From contig CANJJS010000051.1 in the NCBI GenBank assembly GCA_947474705.1, positions 1-36,752 of the forward strand: a DNA stretch of 36,752 nt. The letters are read 5' to 3'. Below the pieces are notes generated by a model. That model made no database searches. It was not told the DNA's origin and worked only from the letters and a program-made list of their open reading frames with translations. Position 1 is the first letter of the stretch; each line of letters begins with the position of its first letter. The position numbers were made by a program, and so were the translations under genes. This document shows positions 9,851 through 18,179 of the stretch, piece by piece. The DNA is from Acetobacteraceae bacterium. Its GTDB lineage: Bacteria; Pseudomonadota; Alphaproteobacteria; Acetobacterales; Acetobacteraceae.

Positions 9851-11002
9851 TCAACGTAAACCAAGCCCGCGGGCGATGATCCCCCGCAGGATTTCGCGCG
9901 TGCCGCCCTGGATGGAGAAGCGTGGCGCGTTCATGGTGGAGCGGGCGATCATCGAGGTGTAGACGTCGATCGCCTCCAGCTCCGGTTCGGTCGGGAACAA
10001 CTGCCGCGCGACGACGGGGATGTCCTGTTCGTAGCGGGTGCCAAGGTCCTTCACGACGGCGGCTTCGTTGTTCGGGTTGGCGCCTTCCTGCAACATGCCG
10101 GCGATCGAGACCGACATGCTGCGCAATGTCGCGAGCTGCGAGATCAACTTTCCGAGCGCGGCGGCGGTGGCCTTGTCCGGGTTGGGGCCGGCCATGCGGA
10201 GCATTTGTTGCAGCATCTGGAACAAGACCAGGAACCGGTCGGGCGCGCTGCGCTCGAACGACAATTCGCTGGTCAACTGGTTCCAGCCGTTGCCCTCTTT
10301 GCCGAGCAAACGGTTATCGGGGACGATGACGTCGGTGAGGAAAATTTCGTTGAAGTGGTGCTCGCCGAGAAGATTGATCACGGGCCGGATTTCGATGCCG
10401 GGCAATTTCAGGTCCAGCAGGAACTGCGTCGCGCCGGCGTGGCGGTCGTTCGGATCGTCCTTGCCGTCGCTGGACATCTTGCAGAACAGAATCGCGTAAT
10501 CGGCGCGATGCGCGTTCGAGGTCCAGAGCTTCGTGCCGTTGATTTTATATCCGCCGTCGACCTTCACCGCCCGCGTGCGCGTGCCCGCGAGATCGGACCC
10601 GGAGTTGGGCTCGCTCATGCCGATGCAGAAGGTCAGTTCCCCCGCGGCGATGGCCGGCAGGAAGAAATTTTTCTGCTCCTCGGTGCCAAAGCGCAGCAGG
10701 TTCGGTCCGCTTTGCCGGTCGCCGGTGTAATGGGCGGACAGTGGCGCGCCCGCGACCAGCATTTCCTCGATGACGACATAGCGTTCGAAGGAGGTCCGTT
10801 CGTGGCCGCCATATTGCTTCGGCCAGGTCATGCCGATCCAGCCCTTCTTGCCCATGGCGCGGCTGAATTCGCGGTTATGGTCGCCACGGGAGAAGCCCAT
10901 GACGTGCTGGTGTTCCTTGATGAAGGCGCGGACTTCCTTGCGGATTTCCAGTGCCTCTTGCGGCATTTCCACCGGATCGAACCGGAAGGTGGGGGTGACC
11001 AT
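9851..11002 (-). CDS. Acyl-CoA dehydrogenase, substrate/flavin-face subunit
   Basis: A 383-residue acyl-CoA dehydrogenase. It has the N-terminal helical domain (WPKQYGGHERTSFERYVVIEE), the flavin-contact motif FCIGMSEPNSGSDLAGT near residue 125 and the WTSNAHRADY strand, and ends with RFSIQGGTREILRGIIARGLG. It lacks the RxxFG motif (the corresponding stretch is SAPDRFLVLFQML) and a clear QxxGGxG motif, which its partner 35 bases downstream supplies. The position of the medium-chain-type catalytic Glu is Gly here (QGGT), so the base must lie elsewhere. It is 12 bases behind the LLM gene. Substrate unknown; acyl chain or ring degradation is likely. Confidence 0.88.
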   Translation of the reverse strand: MVTPTFRFDPVEMPQEALEIRKEVRAFIKEHQHVMGFSRGDHNREFSRAMGKKGWIGMTWPKQYGGHERTSFERYVVIEEMLVAGAPLSAHYTGDRQSGPNLLRFGTEEQKNFFLPAIAAGELTFCIGMSEPNSGSDLAGTRTRAVKVDGGYKINGTKLWTSNAHRADYAILFCKMSSDGKDDPNDRHAGATQFLLDLKLPGIEIRPVINLLGEHHFNEIFLTDVIVPDNRLLGKEGNGWNQLTSELSFERSAPDRFLVLFQMLQQMLRMAGPNPDKATAAALGKLISQLATLRSMSVSIAGMLQEGANPNNEAAVVKDLGTRYEQDIPVVARQLFPTEPELEAIDVYTSMIARSTMNAPRFSIQGGTREILRGIIARGLGLR

Positions 11003-11014
11003 GGCGGTTTCCTC

Positions 11015-12061
11015 TTATTGGTTCGGGTTGAACCCTTTGAAGACATGGGGGATGCGTTGGATGTCGGCGACCAGTTCCCGCATCAGGCCCGGCGGGGTGC
11101 TGTCGGGGAAATGGACGTCAATCGAGTCGGCGGCGCCGCCGAAGCGGTCCTCGATGGCCTTGGGCAACTGGTCGTAGGTGCCGCAGGCCGCGAAGACGCG
11201 GACGACGTCGTCGGAGATTTCGGCGCCCATCTTGTCCCATTGGCCCGCGACCGACATGCGATGCAGCTTCAGGCCGAGGTCGCCGATCCCATGCAGTTGC
11301 AGGATCGGCAGATAGGTGCGGGTGGAACCGTAGAAGCCGATCCGCTCCCGTGCCTTGTCCATTTCCGCCGCGACGGTTTCATTGTCGGGCCCGGTGCAAA
11401 CGAAGCCGCCGCCGTGGATGTCGAAATGCTCGCGCGACCGCCCGCCGCGCCGCATGCCTTCCAGCATTTGCGGCATGCAGACCTCTTCCAGATATTTCCG
11501 CGAGCAGATGGGATGCAGCCGCACCCCGTCCGCCACCTGGCCCGCGACCCGCAGCATCGCGTCGCCGACGGCGGCGATCGTCACGGGGACCATTGGCAGG
11601 CCCGTCGGCTCTGGCGCGAAGGCCGGGGTCATCAGGGACAGTTTGTAGTGTGGGCTGTCGAAGGCCAGTTTTTCGCCGGTTTCCCAACAGCGCCACAGCG
11701 CCCGCAGCGCCAGCACGTAATCCCGCAGCCGCGGCGCGGGCGGGGTCCAGGCGATGCCGTAACGGCGCTCGTTATGTCCCTTCACCTGCGACCCAAGCCC
11801 CAGAACGAACCGCCCGTTGGAATTGGCCTGCAAATCCCACGCGATGTGCGCCATTACCGTCGGCGAGCGCGGGAAGGCGATCGCGACCGATGGCGTCAAC
11901 TCGATCCGGTTCGTGGCCAACGCCGCGATGGCGAGCGGGGTGAAGGGATCGTGCTTCAGTTCGACGCTCATCAGCGCGTCGAAGCCGGCCACTTCCGCCG
12001 CCATCGCCGCGGGGCCCGCTTCCCGCCAGTGACGCAGCGGTAAGATGGTGAAAACGCGCAT
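11015..12061 (-). CDS. Luciferase-like (LLM class) flavin-dependent oxidoreductase
   Basis: A 348-residue TIM-barrel protein of the bacterial luciferase / F420-dependent superfamily. Visible family blocks are GFDALMSVELKHDPFTPLA, the SVAIAFPRSPTVMAHIAWDL strand-helix, GRFVLGLGSQVKGHNERRYG (flavin phosphate region) and TIAAVGDAMLRVAGQVADGV. It closely resembles the proteins annotated as F420-dependent oxidoreductases, but FMN is equally possible, since F420 synthesis is not shown here. It sits between the DsbA-like isomerase (3-base gap) and the two acyl-CoA dehydrogenases (12-base gap), so it probably works on the same substrate. The start is an ATG. Confidence 0.85.
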   Translation of the reverse strand: MRVFTILPLRHWREAGPAAMAAEVAGFDALMSVELKHDPFTPLAIAALATNRIELTPSVAIAFPRSPTVMAHIAWDLQANSNGRFVLGLGSQVKGHNERRYGIAWTPPAPRLRDYVLALRALWRCWETGEKLAFDSPHYKLSLMTPAFAPEPTGLPMVPVTIAAVGDAMLRVAGQVADGVRLHPICSRKYLEEVCMPQMLEGMRRGGRSREHFDIHGGGFVCTGPDNETVAAEMDKARERIGFYGSTRTYLPILQLHGIGDLGLKLHRMSVAGQWDKMGAEISDDVVRVFAACGTYDQLPKAIEDRFGGAADSIDVHFPDSTPPGLMRELVADIQRIPHVFKGFNPNQ

Positions 12062-12064
12062 CGG

Positions 12065-12670
12065 TCAGCCTTTGGCCAGCCGGCGCTGGACGAACTCCAA
12101 CCGGTCCTGGCCCCAGAAAATATCCTCGCCGATGACGTAGCACGGCGCGCCGAACACGTTCCGCGCCAGAGCGGCCTTGGTGTCCGCTTCTCGCAGCGCC
12201 GCCCATTTTGGATCGGCGCCGAGTTTCAGCACCGCGTCGGCGTCGAGGCCGCATTCCCCGATCAGCGTCGCCAGTGTCGCGGGGTCCGCGGGGTTTAGTT
12301 CGCGCTGCCAGACCGCTTTCAGGACGGAATGCGCCAGCTTGATCGCGGGCTGGTCGCCCATGGTTTCCCGCACGCCGATGACACAACTGGAGGTCAGTGC
12401 CTCCGACGACGGAAAGAATTTGGGCTGGATCTGGATGGGAATGCCCAGGTGGTCGCGCCAGCGGACGAGTTCCTGGAGACGATAGTGTTGGCGCTGCGCC
12501 GAGCGCTTCGGCAGCGGCAACCCGCCCGAGTTGGCGAAAATCTCGCCGAAATCCACGGGGTAGATGCGGAGCGTGGCCCCGGCGGCGTACGCCATGCCCT
12601 CGATCCGGGCGGCGCCCAGATGGGTCCAGGGGGAATTGAGCGAGGCGTAGTAGTCGATGTGCAGCGGCAT
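12065..12670 (-). CDS. DsbA-family / 2-hydroxychromene-2-carboxylate isomerase-like protein
   Basis: A 201-residue thioredoxin-fold protein with an inserted helical domain, of the kappa-GST/HCCA isomerase type. The N-terminus MPLHIDYYASLNSPWTHLGA has the SPW motif whose Ser activates glutathione in this family, and there is no CxxC. The C-terminal part has the cis-Pro-like turn FGAPCYVI and the EDIFWGQDRLEFV end. The frame is open far upstream, but GGAGG six bases before the ATG at 12670 fixes the start. HCCA isomerase acts in naphthalene degradation; many relatives act on other substrates. Context suggests catabolism of an aromatic or acyl compound. Confidence 0.85.
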   Translation of the reverse strand: MPLHIDYYASLNSPWTHLGAARIEGMAYAAGATLRIYPVDFGEIFANSGGLPLPKRSAQRQHYRLQELVRWRDHLGIPIQIQPKFFPSSEALTSSCVIGVRETMGDQPAIKLAHSVLKAVWQRELNPADPATLATLIGECGLDADAVLKLGADPKWAALREADTKAALARNVFGAPCYVIGEDIFWGQDRLEFVQRRLAKG

Positions 12671-12747
12671 GGGCGTCCTCCGGTTGCCGCGATCCTGAGG
12701 GAGCCGCCGGTTTCGGGCAAGGCCGGGGGACGCGAAGCCGGGCGTGT

Positions 12748-13590
12748 TCAGTCCGATTTCGTTTCGAACAAGCCGCCGGGCGCTGGTTCTTCGCGCGAAT
12801 AATCCAGCGCGCAGAAATTTCCGCCCATGTAACGTTCCTCGATTGGATCGCCGCTGACCTTCCCGCTCAGTTGTCCGGCATAGGGATCGGCGCTGTCCTG
12901 GGCAGCCCACCCGATGTCCTCCCGCGCGTCGTCGCGCCACCAGGTCATCCGCGCGTTGTCCGACGCGCCCCATACGACACTGCAGCCCACTTTCTCCGTC
13001 GTCACGCAGCGCACCACCAGCCGCGCCAGATCGGGATAGGACAGCCATGTGGACAGCATGCGCGCGTTCACCGGCTCCGGAAAACAGGAGCCGATCCGCA
13101 GGAACACGCTCTCCACGCCATGTTTGAACCAGTAAAGACGTCCCATCAGTTCGCCATAGGCCTTCGACAGGCCGTAAAACCCGTCCGGCAGGAATTGCGT
13201 GTCGGCGCCAATGGTTTCCATGCGCTCGTGAAATCCGATCGAGTGGTTCGAGGACGCGAACACAACGCGCGCCTTTTCGCGGCGGGCGGCTTCGTAAATG
13301 TGATACAGGCCGCGAATGTTGGGGCCGATAATCGTTTCGAACGGCTGCTCGTTCGCGATGCCGCCCATGTGCACGATCGCGCCGCAGCCCTCCGCCAGCC
13401 GCATGATCGTCACGCCATCGTTCAGATCGGCGCGCGTGAAGCTCGCCCCCGCGGGCAGCGGGTCCGGAAATGGCGAGATGTCGGTCAGGCGTAGCGTCCA
13501 GCCTTCCGCCGTCAGGGCCTTGGCCAGCATGCGGCCGAGATTGCCGGACGCGCCGGTCAGTAATACGGGTTTGGCTGGCGCGCCGGGCAT
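12748..13590 (-). CDS. NAD(P)-dependent epimerase/dehydratase, uronate dehydrogenase-like
   Basis: A 280-residue extended short-chain dehydrogenase. The Rossmann motif is GASGNLG (13-19) and the catalytic pair is Y139-xxx-K143 (YGLSK). The segment RIGSCFPEPVNARMLSTWLS, followed later by VVWGASDNA and a WW pair, closely resembles uronate dehydrogenase (Udh, which oxidises glucuronate or galacturonate to the lactone). The ATG at 13590 follows AGGAG by eight bases; the open frame further upstream is not family-like. It is divergent from the amidase gene with only 31 bases between starts, and 77 bases before the isomerase-like gene. Substrate assignment is from remembered similarity only. Confidence 0.8.
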   Translation of the reverse strand: MPGAPAKPVLLTGASGNLGRMLAKALTAEGWTLRLTDISPFPDPLPAGASFTRADLNDGVTIMRLAEGCGAIVHMGGIANEQPFETIIGPNIRGLYHIYEAARREKARVVFASSNHSIGFHERMETIGADTQFLPDGFYGLSKAYGELMGRLYWFKHGVESVFLRIGSCFPEPVNARMLSTWLSYPDLARLVVRCVTTEKVGCSVVWGASDNARMTWWRDDAREDIGWAAQDSADPYAGQLSGKVSGDPIEERYMGGNFCALDYSREEPAPGGLFETKSD

Positions 13591-13621
13591 GGCATGATCT
13601 CCTGAACGAACTGGAGGCATC

Positions 13622-14959
13622 ATGCACGCGATCGACGATCTGGCCCAGAGCCTGGCCACCGGACAAACCACCAGCCGGGCCTTGATCGAGGACGCCCTGT
13701 CCCGCATCGCCGATCCCGCCGGCGAGGGCGCCCGCGTGTTCATCAAGGTCCATGCGAACCAGGCCCGCGCCGCCGCCGACGCGGTCGACGCCGCGCGGAA
13801 AGCGGGCATGGGCCTTCCCCGTTACGCCGGCATTCCCATCGCGCTGAAAGACCTGTTCGACATTACAGGCGAGCCCACTCCGGCGGGGTCCGCCGTCCTC
13901 GCCAACGCGCCGGCGGCCACCGCCAACGCGCCCGTGGTGCAACGCATGCTGAACGCCGGTTTCATCGCCATGGGGCGGGTGAACATGACGGAGTTCGCTT
14001 TTTCCGGGCTGGGGATCAATCCGCATTACGGCACGCCCACCTCGCCCTGGGATCGCGCGTCGGGGCGCATTCCCGGCGGCAGTTCCTCTGGCACCGCCGT
14101 CGCCATCGCGGATGGCATGGCGGCCGCGGGACTGGGCACCGACACTGGCGGGTCCTGCCGCATTCCGGCGGCCTTTTGCGGTATTGTTGGCTATAAACCC
14201 ACGGCGCGGCGGGTGCCGATCGACGGAGTGCTGCCACTGGCGCCATCGCTCGACTCAGTCGGGCCGCTGGCCACCACCGTTGCCTGCGCCGCCGCGATCG
14301 ACGCCATCCTGGCGGGTGAGTCCGCGCCGGACGTCGCGCCGATGCCGCTCGCCGGTCTGCGCCTGGCGGTGCCGGAGAACATGGTGCTTGAGGGGATGGA
14401 TGCCACCGTCGGCGCCGCGTTCGAGCGCGCCTTGTCGGTGCTGGCATCGGCCGGCGTGGCGATTTCGCGAGTGCGGTTCGCGGCGTTCGATGCGATCCCC
14501 GGCGTGAACGCCAAAGGCGGTTTCGCCGCCAGCGAGGCCTATGGCTGGCACCGCGCGCTGCTGGCCACGAAAGGCAACGAATACGACCCGCGCATCCGCG
14601 TCCGGATTTCGCGTGGCGAAGGGATGAGCGCCGCCGACTACCTCGATCTGCTGGCGGCCCGGACCCGTATCGTGGCCCAGTTCGACCGGGAAACGCGGGA
14701 TTACGACTGCGTGCTGATGCCCACCGTGCCGATCGTCGCGCCGACCATCGCCTCGCTGGACGACGAGCGCGCATACAACCGGATCAACATGCTTATTTTG
14801 CGAAATACCGCGCTCGGCAATTTCCTGGATCGTTGTTCGATCTCGATCCCCTGCCACCGTTCCGGCGAGGCGCCCGTGGGTCTGATGCTGACCGGCGAGA
14901 CCATGGGCGACGCGAAACTGTTCCGCATCGCCGCCGCCGCCGAAGCCGCGCTCCGATAA
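13622..14959 (+). CDS. Amidase (amidase-signature family)
   Basis: A 445-residue amidase-signature hydrolase. The Ser-cisSer-Lys triad is visible: K76 in ALKD, the glycine/serine loop GGSSSG at 152-157 (cis-Ser probably S154) and the nucleophile S178 in GTDTGGSCR, with the family spacing of 24 residues between the two serines. It resembles GatA-like amidases, but no gatB or gatC is near, and the serine-hydrolase neighbour suggests a catabolic or detoxifying role. GGAGG lies before the ATG at 13622. It is first in a two-gene plus-strand unit, with 26 bases to the next start. Confidence 0.93.
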   Translation: MHAIDDLAQSLATGQTTSRALIEDALSRIADPAGEGARVFIKVHANQARAAADAVDAARKAGMGLPRYAGIPIALKDLFDITGEPTPAGSAVLANAPAATANAPVVQRMLNAGFIAMGRVNMTEFAFSGLGINPHYGTPTSPWDRASGRIPGGSSSGTAVAIADGMAAAGLGTDTGGSCRIPAAFCGIVGYKPTARRVPIDGVLPLAPSLDSVGPLATTVACAAAIDAILAGESAPDVAPMPLAGLRLAVPENMVLEGMDATVGAAFERALSVLASAGVAISRVRFAAFDAIPGVNAKGGFAASEAYGWHRALLATKGNEYDPRIRVRISRGEGMSAADYLDLLAARTRIVAQFDRETRDYDCVLMPTVPIVAPTIASLDDERAYNRINMLILRNTALGNFLDRCSISIPCHRSGEAPVGLMLTGETMGDAKLFRIAAAAEAALR

Positions 14960-14985
14960 ATCCAACCAAAACGAGAGGAAACCAA

Positions 14986-16104
14986 ATGTCCTACCCGCTG
15001 CCATCGGCCAACTTGAAAGACCTCGGCTTCGCGCCGAAACCGCTCGAACATCTCGACTCGCTGATCCGCGCCCATATCGCGGAGGGAAAATATCCCGGCG
15101 CCCAGATCGCCCTGGCGCGGCACGGCAAGCTGGCGTTATTCCAGACATACGGAAACGCCCGCGTCGAGGGCGGCGCGAAAGCCGCCACGGACGACACGAT
15201 CTGGCTGATGTTCTCGCAAACCAAAGTCCTCTGCATGGCCGGACTCTGGGCGCTGATCGAGGAAGGCAAACTGTCCTTCATGGACAAGGTCTCCGAACAC
15301 CTCCCGGAATTCGCCGCCCGCGGCAAGGCCGACATCACCATCCATCAGGTCGCGACGCACCAGGCCGGTTTCCCCACCGCGCACATGGAACGCGACGCCT
15401 GGCTCGACCATGAGAAAATGCGGGCGCAGGTCTGCGACTTCTCCCTGGATTGGACGCCGGGATCGCGCATGGCCTACCACGGACGTAGCGCGCACCCCGT
15501 CCTCGCCATGGTCATGGAAGCGGTCACAGGTCAGGATTTTCGGGATATCATCCGCGAGCGGGTGCTCGCGCCGATCGGCCTCGACAACGATATTTTCGTC
15601 GGCGTGCCGGAAGGGCTGCACGATCGTTGCGCGGACATGTATTATACCAAGGGCAGCGAAATGCCCTACGACAACAGCCGGGAACTGCGCCTCGCGGGTC
15701 TGCCGCACGGCGGCGGCTTCGGGACCGCGCGCGGACTCGCCGCCTTCTACCAAATGTTACTTGGCAAGGGCCGATTGGGCGACGCGCGCGTGTTTTCTCC
15801 GCGCCTTGTCGAATATGTCAGCCGCAATCACACGGGAGAACTGGGCGACGGCACCATGGGCGGCATTCCGATGCACCGCGGCCTTGGCCCGCATGTTCGC
15901 GGCACCTCCGACCGTATCCGCGGTCTGGGCACCAACGCCCACCCCGCCACCTTCGGTCACGGCGGCGCCGGCACATCTTATTCATGGGCCGACCCGGACA
16001 GCGGCGTGTCGTTTACATATCTCACGAATAACGTGGTACCGGATCCCTTCCACAGCGCCCGCCTGGATCGGGTCTCGAACCTGGTTCACGCCTCGATCGA
16101 CTGA
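14986..16104 (+). CDS. Serine hydrolase, class C beta-lactamase/esterase family
   Basis: A 372-residue protein of the penicillin-binding-protein-like fold. The motifs are S77-Q-T-K80 (SxxK), Y164 (YHG in place of YxN) and H325-G-G in place of KTG. This pattern is that of the esterase/peptidase branch (EstB-like) rather than a true AmpC beta-lactamase. There is no signal peptide, so it is probably cytoplasmic. The ATG at 14986 has AGAGGAA about seven bases before it. It follows the amidase closely and likely shares its transcript. Its last 19 bases overlap the convergent antitoxin gene. Confidence 0.88.
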   Translation: MSYPLPSANLKDLGFAPKPLEHLDSLIRAHIAEGKYPGAQIALARHGKLALFQTYGNARVEGGAKAATDDTIWLMFSQTKVLCMAGLWALIEEGKLSFMDKVSEHLPEFAARGKADITIHQVATHQAGFPTAHMERDAWLDHEKMRAQVCDFSLDWTPGSRMAYHGRSAHPVLAMVMEAVTGQDFRDIIRERVLAPIGLDNDIFVGVPEGLHDRCADMYYTKGSEMPYDNSRELRLAGLPHGGGFGTARGLAAFYQMLLGKGRLGDARVFSPRLVEYVSRNHTGELGDGTMGGIPMHRGLGPHVRGTSDRIRGLGTNAHPATFGHGGAGTSYSWADPDSGVSFTYLTNNVVPDPFHSARLDRVSNLVHASID

Positions 16105-16415
16105 ACCCCGGCAGTCCCCAGAGCGGCCGCCGCCAGAGCCCGATCGACGGCGGCCGGCTCATGGGCGATCACCAGCAACAACACGCGCGCCGCCTGTTCC
16201 GGCGTGCGGCGCTGCTGCTCCCAGTCCCGCACGGCGGCCAGACCGAAGCCAAACCGTTTCGCGAAGGCCTCCTGGCTGAGGCCCAGACCGGCGCGAATGC
16301 CCCGGACATCGACGTTATCCGGCACATGAACGACGAACCCGCCATCGCCATCGCCACGCGCGAACGCCCGCGCGGTGCGAACACTACCGAGGATACGGCT
16401 ACCAGCCCTGGACAT
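16086..16415 (-). CDS. HigA-type Xre antitoxin
   Basis: A 109-residue protein with an Xre helix-turn-helix in the middle ([20 protein letters not shown], then [21 protein letters not shown], about residues 37-80), the layout of HigA/VapB-type antitoxins paired with RelE-like toxins. The N-terminal 30 residues would contact the toxin. The ATG lies inside the end of the toxin gene (17-base overlap), which forces co-expression. The 3' end overlaps the convergent serine hydrolase by 19 bases. It likely binds the palindrome in the promoter at 16857-16885. Confidence 0.85.
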   Translation of the reverse strand: MSRAGSRILGSVRTARAFARGDGDGGFVVHVPDNVDVRGIRAGLGLSQEAFAKRFGFGLAAVRDWEQQRRTPEQAARVLLLVIAHEPAAVDRALAAAALGTAGVQSIEA

Positions 16416-16764
16416 GACGACGGACTCCTTGACGATAATCTTCGGCCAGGCCGGCGAGTTCCTTGCGCAACTCGTTCCGCTCGGCCTTGGTGAGGTCGAT
16501 CTTGTCCCCCTTGGCGAACACGTTCAGCAGGAACACCGGCACGTCCGGTCCCGCGTAAAACGAAATCACGCGATACCCGCCGCTTTTGCCTTTGCCCCGG
16601 CCCGGAAACCGTATCTTCCGGGCCCCGCCGGTGCCGGGAATTTCGGCTCCGGCTTTCGGAAAAGCGGCGGTCAAAGCCACGATCCGAGCCCGCTCCTCCG
16701 CCGTCAGACGGGCATCCTCCGCGTCGCGGAGAAAGTCCGGAGTCTCGACGACCGATTGCAACAT
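16399..16764 (-). CDS. RelE/HigB-type toxin
   Basis: A 121-residue toxin of the larger RelE/HigB subfamily (the DUF1044-like group paired with Xre antitoxins). Signatures are [20 protein letters not shown], where the basic Lys/Arg/Gly loop would contact rRNA and mRNA, then [23 protein letters not shown] and the C-terminal [13 protein letters not shown] helix. It is expected to cleave mRNA on the ribosome. First gene of a toxin-first operon with its own promoter about 90 bases upstream. The ATG has only a weak ribosome site, which fits low toxin expression. Confidence 0.88.
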   Translation of the reverse strand: MLQSVVETPDFLRDAEDARLTAEERARIVALTAAFPKAGAEIPGTGGARKIRFPGRGKGKSGGYRVISFYAGPDVPVFLLNVFAKGDKIDLTKAERNELRKELAGLAEDYRQGVRRHVQGW

Positions 16765-16856
16765 GGCACGCCCGCTGGCTGGAGAAGCAACGGACGAAGC
16801 ATGGCGGCGAAGTACTGACGAATGGTTGACCTCAGGGGATTTTTTCGCTGGCCCGG

Positions 16857-16885
16857 GTTATACGGCAATGCCGCATACGACGCAA
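16857..16885 (-). promoter_or_regulatory. Promoter and probable operator of the higBA-type module
   Basis: On the minus strand, TTGCGT (16880-16885), a 17-base spacer and TATAAC (16857-16862) form a sigma-70 promoter. An imperfect palindrome at 16859-16877, TATGCGGC-ATT-GCCGTATA with one mismatch per arm, overlaps the -10 box and most of the spacer. This is the classic place for autorepression by the Xre antitoxin. The rest of the gap 16765-16901 is the leader of the toxin gene. Confidence 0.6.
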
Positions 16886-16901
16886 GCCCAAAATCGACCC
16901 G

Positions 16902-17204
16902 TCACGGCTGAGGCCCGTCGTACCCCTCGATGACAATCACATCCGCGACTCCCGCCCCGTCGCGATGCGCCTTCGCCGCCTGGTATTCCGGCGACCGGTA
17001 ACACGCCAGCGCCGTCGCGTAATCCGCGAATTCCAGCACCACGTTCCGCGCCCGCGGCGAGCCCTCCGGTGCCTCGAACTGCCCCCCGCGCACCAGAAAC
17101 TTCGCGCCGAATTTGCTGAACGCCGCCGCGTTCGCCTTCACGTAGCCCTGATATCCGTCGGGGTTCGTCACATCGACCCGCGCGATCCAATAACCCTTCG
17201 CCAT
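16902..17204 (-). CDS. DUF1330 family protein
   Basis: A 100-residue ferredoxin-like alpha/beta-barrel protein of the DUF1330 family, recognised from the start MAKGYWIARVDVTNPDGY, the central strand-loop VRGGQFEAPEGSPRARNVVLEF and the helix CYRSPEYQAAKAHR. Function is unproven for the family; it is related to dimeric monooxygenase-like folds. The ATG has AGGAG six bases before it, and that site is built on the stop of the SGNH hydrolase gene nine bases upstream, so the two genes are coupled. Confidence 0.9.
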   Translation of the reverse strand: MAKGYWIARVDVTNPDGYQGYVKANAAAFSKFGAKFLVRGGQFEAPEGSPRARNVVLEFADYATALACYRSPEYQAAKAHRDGAGVADVIVIEGYDGPQP

Positions 17205-17213
17205 GCCCGTCTC

Positions 17214-18050
17214 CTATTTTCCACGAGGCCGATCGCCCAGTAAATTCGCCAGAACCGGCTCCATCGCCGCGGCCATCAGCGCCTGTCCCTGCGCCGAGGG
17301 ATGCAACGGCGCCGATGGCGGATTGAGTTTCGGATCGTAATAAAGATCGCGATTCACCCGGTTCCCGGTCAGGAACACATGCCCGACATCCAAAAATGTC
17401 ACGATCCGGTCGGTCGCGTATTTCGCGTCCAGCGCGCGATTGACCGTCCATTCGGTCTGGCTGGTCCACTGGGATCGTTCCGACGGCAAAATCCCCAGCA
17501 GCAGCAATCGCGTCGAGGGCAGGCGCCGGCGCAAGTCCCCAACGATCGTATCGATCCCCAGCAACGTGTCCTCGGCGGACCAGCGCAATTTTCCCAGATT
17601 GTTGGCGCCGATCAGAATGACCGCCACTTTCGGCGCGATCCCATCGGTTTCGCCATTACGTATCCGCCACAACAGGCTCGCGGTCGTATCGCCGCTGAAG
17701 CCCAGATTGACCGCCCGCCGGTCGCCGTAAAACCGCCGCCAGACCGGCGCGAAATTTTTCCACTCCGGACCGCCCTCGAACTCCCAGCTCTGGGTGATCG
17801 AATCGCCCAGAAAAATCAGGTTCGGCTGCACCCGGCGCAGTTCCTCGAGCTTCGCGAGATGCCGCTCCCGCCACCATTTCAGGTCCATCCGCGAGATCGG
17901 CGTCGCCGCCAGCACGCCCGCCGCGCGCGCCGGCGCGAAGGGCGCCGCGATCGCCGCCGCGAGCAACACCCGGCGCGCCAGCGAAGGCCGCCGCGAAGAA
18001 CACAATTCGGTCACGCCCGTTCGTACCCCATCGCTCGAAGAGACCGGCAC
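17214..18050 (-). CDS. SGNH/GDSL-type hydrolase, exported
   Basis: A 278-residue esterase/acetylhydrolase. All four SGNH blocks are present: GDSITQSW with the nucleophile near residue 84, GFSGDTT (block II Gly), GANN (block III Asn) and LHPSAQG (block V His) with the preceding Asp/Pro-rich DPKLNPPSAP. It resembles the platelet-activating-factor acetylhydrolase-like branch. Residues 19-44 look like an export signal (SRRPSLARRV, then a hydrophobic Ala-rich stretch ending PARAA), possibly Tat. The start is unsure: GTG at 18050, or GTG at 18014, which would still keep the signal. Its role may be to deacetylate a polysaccharide or lipid. Confidence 0.85.
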   Translation of the reverse strand: MPVSSSDGVRTGVTELCSSRRPSLARRVLLAAAIAAPFAPARAAGVLAATPISRMDLKWWRERHLAKLEELRRVQPNLIFLGDSITQSWEFEGGPEWKNFAPVWRRFYGDRRAVNLGFSGDTTASLLWRIRNGETDGIAPKVAVILIGANNLGKLRWSAEDTLLGIDTIVGDLRRRLPSTRLLLLGILPSERSQWTSQTEWTVNRALDAKYATDRIVTFLDVGHVFLTGNRVNRDLYYDPKLNPPSAPLHPSAQGQALMAAAMEPVLANLLGDRPRGK

Positions 18051-18088
18051 TTTAATCGCCGCCCCATGCCGCGCAATCCATACCCCCG

Positions 18089-18114
18089 CTTATCCCCTGG
18101 GCTTATCCCCTGGG
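18089..18114. repeat. Perfect 13-bp tandem duplication
   Basis: CTTATCCCCTGGG occurs twice, head to tail (18089-18101 and 18102-18114), in the 129-base divergent region between the SGNH hydrolase and GNAT genes. It could be a paired regulator site or a slippage duplication. Nothing else in the region looks like a promoter. Confidence 0.6.
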
Positions 18115-18179
18115 TCCCTATCGCGCGGCCCACCCACCGCGTAATCTGCGGCACGACCGCAAACGATGGACTCTCCAGA

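Noticed and set aside
12671-14026. A 653-residue reading of the DsbA/HCCA-isomerase-like gene starting near 14026
   Set aside because: The added part is antisense to, or out of frame with, the dehydrogenase and amidase genes and is Arg/Gly-rich; GGAGG before the ATG at 12670 and the family N-terminus fix the true start.
14986-16104. A true AmpC beta-lactamase or resistance gene
   Set aside because: YHG and HGG replace YxN and KTG and there is no signal peptide, which fits an esterase/peptidase-like serine hydrolase instead.
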